This document shows, in pieces, positions 62,126 to 64,000 of a DNA stretch of 64,000 bases. The DNA is taken from NCBI GenBank assembly GCA_028704555.1, contig JAQWFD010000003.1, positions 74,687-138,686 of the forward strand, given 5' to 3'. The stretch is from Desulfobacterales bacterium. GTDB taxonomy: Bacteria > Desulfobacterota > Desulfobacteria > Desulfobacterales > JAQWFD01. How positions within the stretch are numbered: position 1 is the first letter of the stretch; the number at the start of each line of letters is the position of its first letter. The notes beneath the pieces were generated by a model. The model was not told the DNA's origin. It saw only the letters and a list, made by a program, of their open reading frames with translations, and made no database searches. The position numbers and the translations under genes are program-made.

Positions 62126-63577
62126 TTACATGGGCAGGGGAGCTTTTTCCGTTCGATTCCGTCCGCTCTGCTTGGCCGTATAAAGTGCTTTGTCGACTCG
62201 AATGAGCATGCTGTCTTCGTTATCTTCGGGGATATACTGCGCAACCCCGAGGCTGATGGTTACCGGAATCTCTGTGCCTTTATAAAGAGCCGGTGCGTTG
62301 CTGACCGCTTTACGAATTTTTTCTGCCATATTGAATGCGTTATCCAGGTTGCATCCTTTCAGAAGAATTAAAAATTCTTCCCCGCCCCACCTGCAAATTA
62401 CGTCAGAAGCCCGCATGTTACTGCAGGTGATGTTAACGACATGTTGTATCACTGAATCCCCCGCAATATGGCCCAGCGTGTCATTGATTTTTTTGAAAAG
62501 GTCAATGTCAAATAATATTACAGATAAGCCGGTTTTGTTTCGATGAACATCCTTTAATGCCTGATTAATGATGATATCAAACGCCCGTCGATTATAGATT
62601 CCGGTGAGCTTGTCCGTCGTTGCCATTTTTTCAAGCCGGCTCTGATAAGCAGACAAAGTCAGATTCGTTAACATGACGACTATGATTGTGATCACAATGC
62701 ATATGGCCAGATTGATAAAAAGCGTGTGAAGAATTTGCCTGATTGACTCCTCTTCGCTCTGTTCCACAAATAAATACCAACCGAATTCAGGGATATACCG
62801 GGTGTTCAGATGAACCGTCGTCCCGTTGTTTTTATATTTGAAAGAAGTGTCCTGATTGAATAATATTTTCGTCCGCAGAGAACGGATACCGTCGATTTCG
62901 AAGATGTTTTTTATGTCTGTCGTAAAATTTTGTCCATGAAGGGGAATGTTTCCCTCTTTATCAATAAAGTATATGTTACGATGGTATCGTTGCTGGTAAT
63001 TTTCAATCAGTAATTTTACGGCATGAACCGTAAGCCCTATTCCGGTTGCCCCGATATAGTTGCCTTTATAGTCATAGACCCGATGATTGATGAATATCGT
63101 CATGGCATCTTTATTGGCCATGTCAGGGTCAACATTTATCTCATAATCGGATGTCATTTTCTGAACACGAAAATACCATTTGTCACGCGCTTCATCGGGC
63201 TTTATTTTTTTTAAAATTCCATCCGAATGATAGTAAATTTTTGTCTGTTCGGAAACAAAAAAGGCTGTGAACGTATTGTATTTTATTTGAATTTCTTTAA
63301 GATAGTGAGTGATTTTATCCGCGCACTGTTCACCCTGCAGCACCCAGTCCCGAAGGAAGGTGTCCGTCGCCATGAGTGATGAAATAAAAATTGGACGAAG
63401 CAGATCATGCTGGATTTCAGAATAAATATTGTCACTGGTCAATGGCAGTTCATTTTGGATGATATGTGAACGCAATGAAGATCTGGAAACAAAGAAACTT
63501 GCCAGACTCGTAACCATGAAGCCTGCGATCAGCAGTAAACTGATAATGGTGATAAGCTGGTTTTTCCTTTGTGTCAT
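62126..63577 (-). CDS. Membrane diguanylate cyclase with dCache-like sensor
   Basis: 483 residues. Helix 1 at about 8-30 and helix 2 at about 285-310 bracket a periplasmic Cache-type domain (about 40-280, KWYFRVQKMTSDYEINVDPD, VYDYKGNYIGATGIGLTVHA). The GGDEF domain (about 325-478) has DKLTGIYNRRAF, the Mg site FDIDLFKKINDTLGH, and the active motif CRWGGEEFLILL (GGEEF). No RxxD inhibitory site is seen before GGEEF (the residues are RASDVICR; RASD is a possible match at the right spacing). It makes cyclic di-GMP in response to an external ligand. Confidence 0.93.
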   Translation of the reverse strand: MTQRKNQLITIISLLLIAGFMVTSLASFFVSRSSLRSHIIQNELPLTSDNIYSEIQHDLLRPIFISSLMATDTFLRDWVLQGEQCADKITHYLKEIQIKYNTFTAFFVSEQTKIYYHSDGILKKIKPDEARDKWYFRVQKMTSDYEINVDPDMANKDAMTIFINHRVYDYKGNYIGATGIGLTVHAVKLLIENYQQRYHRNIYFIDKEGNIPLHGQNFTTDIKNIFEIDGIRSLRTKILFNQDTSFKYKNNGTTVHLNTRYIPEFGWYLFVEQSEEESIRQILHTLFINLAICIVITIIVVMLTNLTLSAYQSRLEKMATTDKLTGIYNRRAFDIIINQALKDVHRNKTGLSVILFDIDLFKKINDTLGHIAGDSVIQHVVNITCSNMRASDVICRWGGEEFLILLKGCNLDNAFNMAEKIRKAVSNAPALYKGTEIPVTISLGVAQYIPEDNEDSMLIRVDKALYTAKQSGRNRTEKAPLPM

Positions 63578-63803
63578 GTAAACCTTTCAATCTTTTCCCG
63601 CTGTTATATTAGCCGAACCGGTTGCGTATGACGCCCTTCGTGCTGGAATCCTTACGCCTTCCTTGCGGATACGTGAGGCAGCATCTTGACAATAGACCTG
63701 AAGAGGAGTCTTCAGGAAGTCATACCAAAAATCACACGCTTATTAACAGATTTTTTTTATTATGAGTAGCTTGAATATTTTCGGCTCCTGAGTCAGGCCT
63801 GCT

Positions 63804-64000
63804 TCAGGCCAGTTTTATGGTCCCCGTATCGATTACGGCATTGCTCAAAATTGCGGCTACCAGAAACAGATACTCCGGCATCTTTGCCTGATCCCATTGG
63901 AGTTTTTTGCCCAGAAGCGTTTCACTGATCTCTGAGACGTTATATCCCAGGGATTCAAGGGAATACCGCATTTTGTCTTTCCGAATGCAGGGCTGCCCTT
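63804..64000 (-). CDS. C-terminal end of an unrecognised protein (partial)
   Basis: The minus strand is open from the window edge to TGA (63804-63806), 65 codons. It encodes MRYSLESLGYNVSEISETLL, GKKLQWDQAKMPEYLFLVAA and ILSNAVIDTGTIKLA. No family recognised. A GGCCTG/CAGGCC hairpin overlaps the stop. The rest lies outside the window. No gene is supported between 63578 and 63803. Confidence 0.5.
   Translation of the reverse strand, partial: GQPCIRKDKMRYSLESLGYNVSEISETLLGKKLQWDQAKMPEYLFLVAAILSNAVIDTGTIKLA

Overview
The window looks like a chromosomal segment of a sulfate-reducing Desulfobacterota bacterium (Desulfobacterales / Desulfosarcina-Desulfococcus type). This is inferred from a DsrK/HdrD-like plus DsrM/NarI-like membrane redox pair next to tusA and dsrE-type sulfur-carrier genes, a CheB-CheR-PAS fusion, FadL-like and long-chain acyl-CoA ligase genes, gamma/delta-type Shine-Dalgarno sites and mixed codon usage. 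No rRNA, tRNA or CRISPR array was seen.

Layout. 0-8 kb: tail of a parvulin-like foldase, an Hsp20, an orphan MotA/MotB stator pair, a beta-barrel protein, two gene tombstones (D-aminoacylase and M20 peptidase tails) around a repeat, a P-loop protein, a degenerate N-acetylglutamate-synthase-like protein and an FKBP. 8-13 kb: NUDIX, zinc-ribbon regulator, polytopic membrane protein, MFS transporter, a broken acyl-ACP thioesterase and a flavin reductase. 13-20 kb: BrkB/YihY protein, PHP phosphoesterase, phosphoglycerate mutase (ApgM type), a divergent nucleotidylyltransferase and a BON lipoprotein. 20-30.6 kb, all on the minus strand: CheB-CheR-PAS, hybrid histidine kinase, a collapsed hybrid kinase pseudogene, DsrE-like, TusA, DsrM-like/DsrK-like and FadL-like genes. 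31-38 kb: NUDIX, small lipoprotein and a TolC-MacA-MacB(ATPase)-MacB(permease) export operon. 38-42 kb: housekeeping-like singletons. 42-56 kb: an accessory-looking stretch with a HicAB toxin-antitoxin module, a methyltransferase-like orphan, the DUF3300/DUF2950 pair, a divergent SDR, a VF530 protein, a REP-associated transposase with intact terminal inverted repeats, and a 1742-residue protein fusing a DEDD exonuclease-like domain, a RecQ-type helicase and a UvrD-type helicase. 56-64 kb: catalase, metallophosphoesterase, a GspC-like exported protein, acyl-CoA ligase, diguanylate cyclase and a cut-off gene.

The most distinctive structural feature is an interspersed MITE-like repeat. Two full copies of about 138 bp, with 25-bp terminal inverted repeats and apparent target duplications, flank tusA, and at least seven half or degenerate copies lie mostly just beyond stop codons. 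Further layers of repeats are present: a 75-bp repeat at the 3' ends of two genes, solo transposase ends, and short purine-rich or CCCTTAA-type tandem words after genes. Four pseudogene remnants, two of them abutting or near MITE copies, suggest active erosion by repeat-mediated rearrangement.
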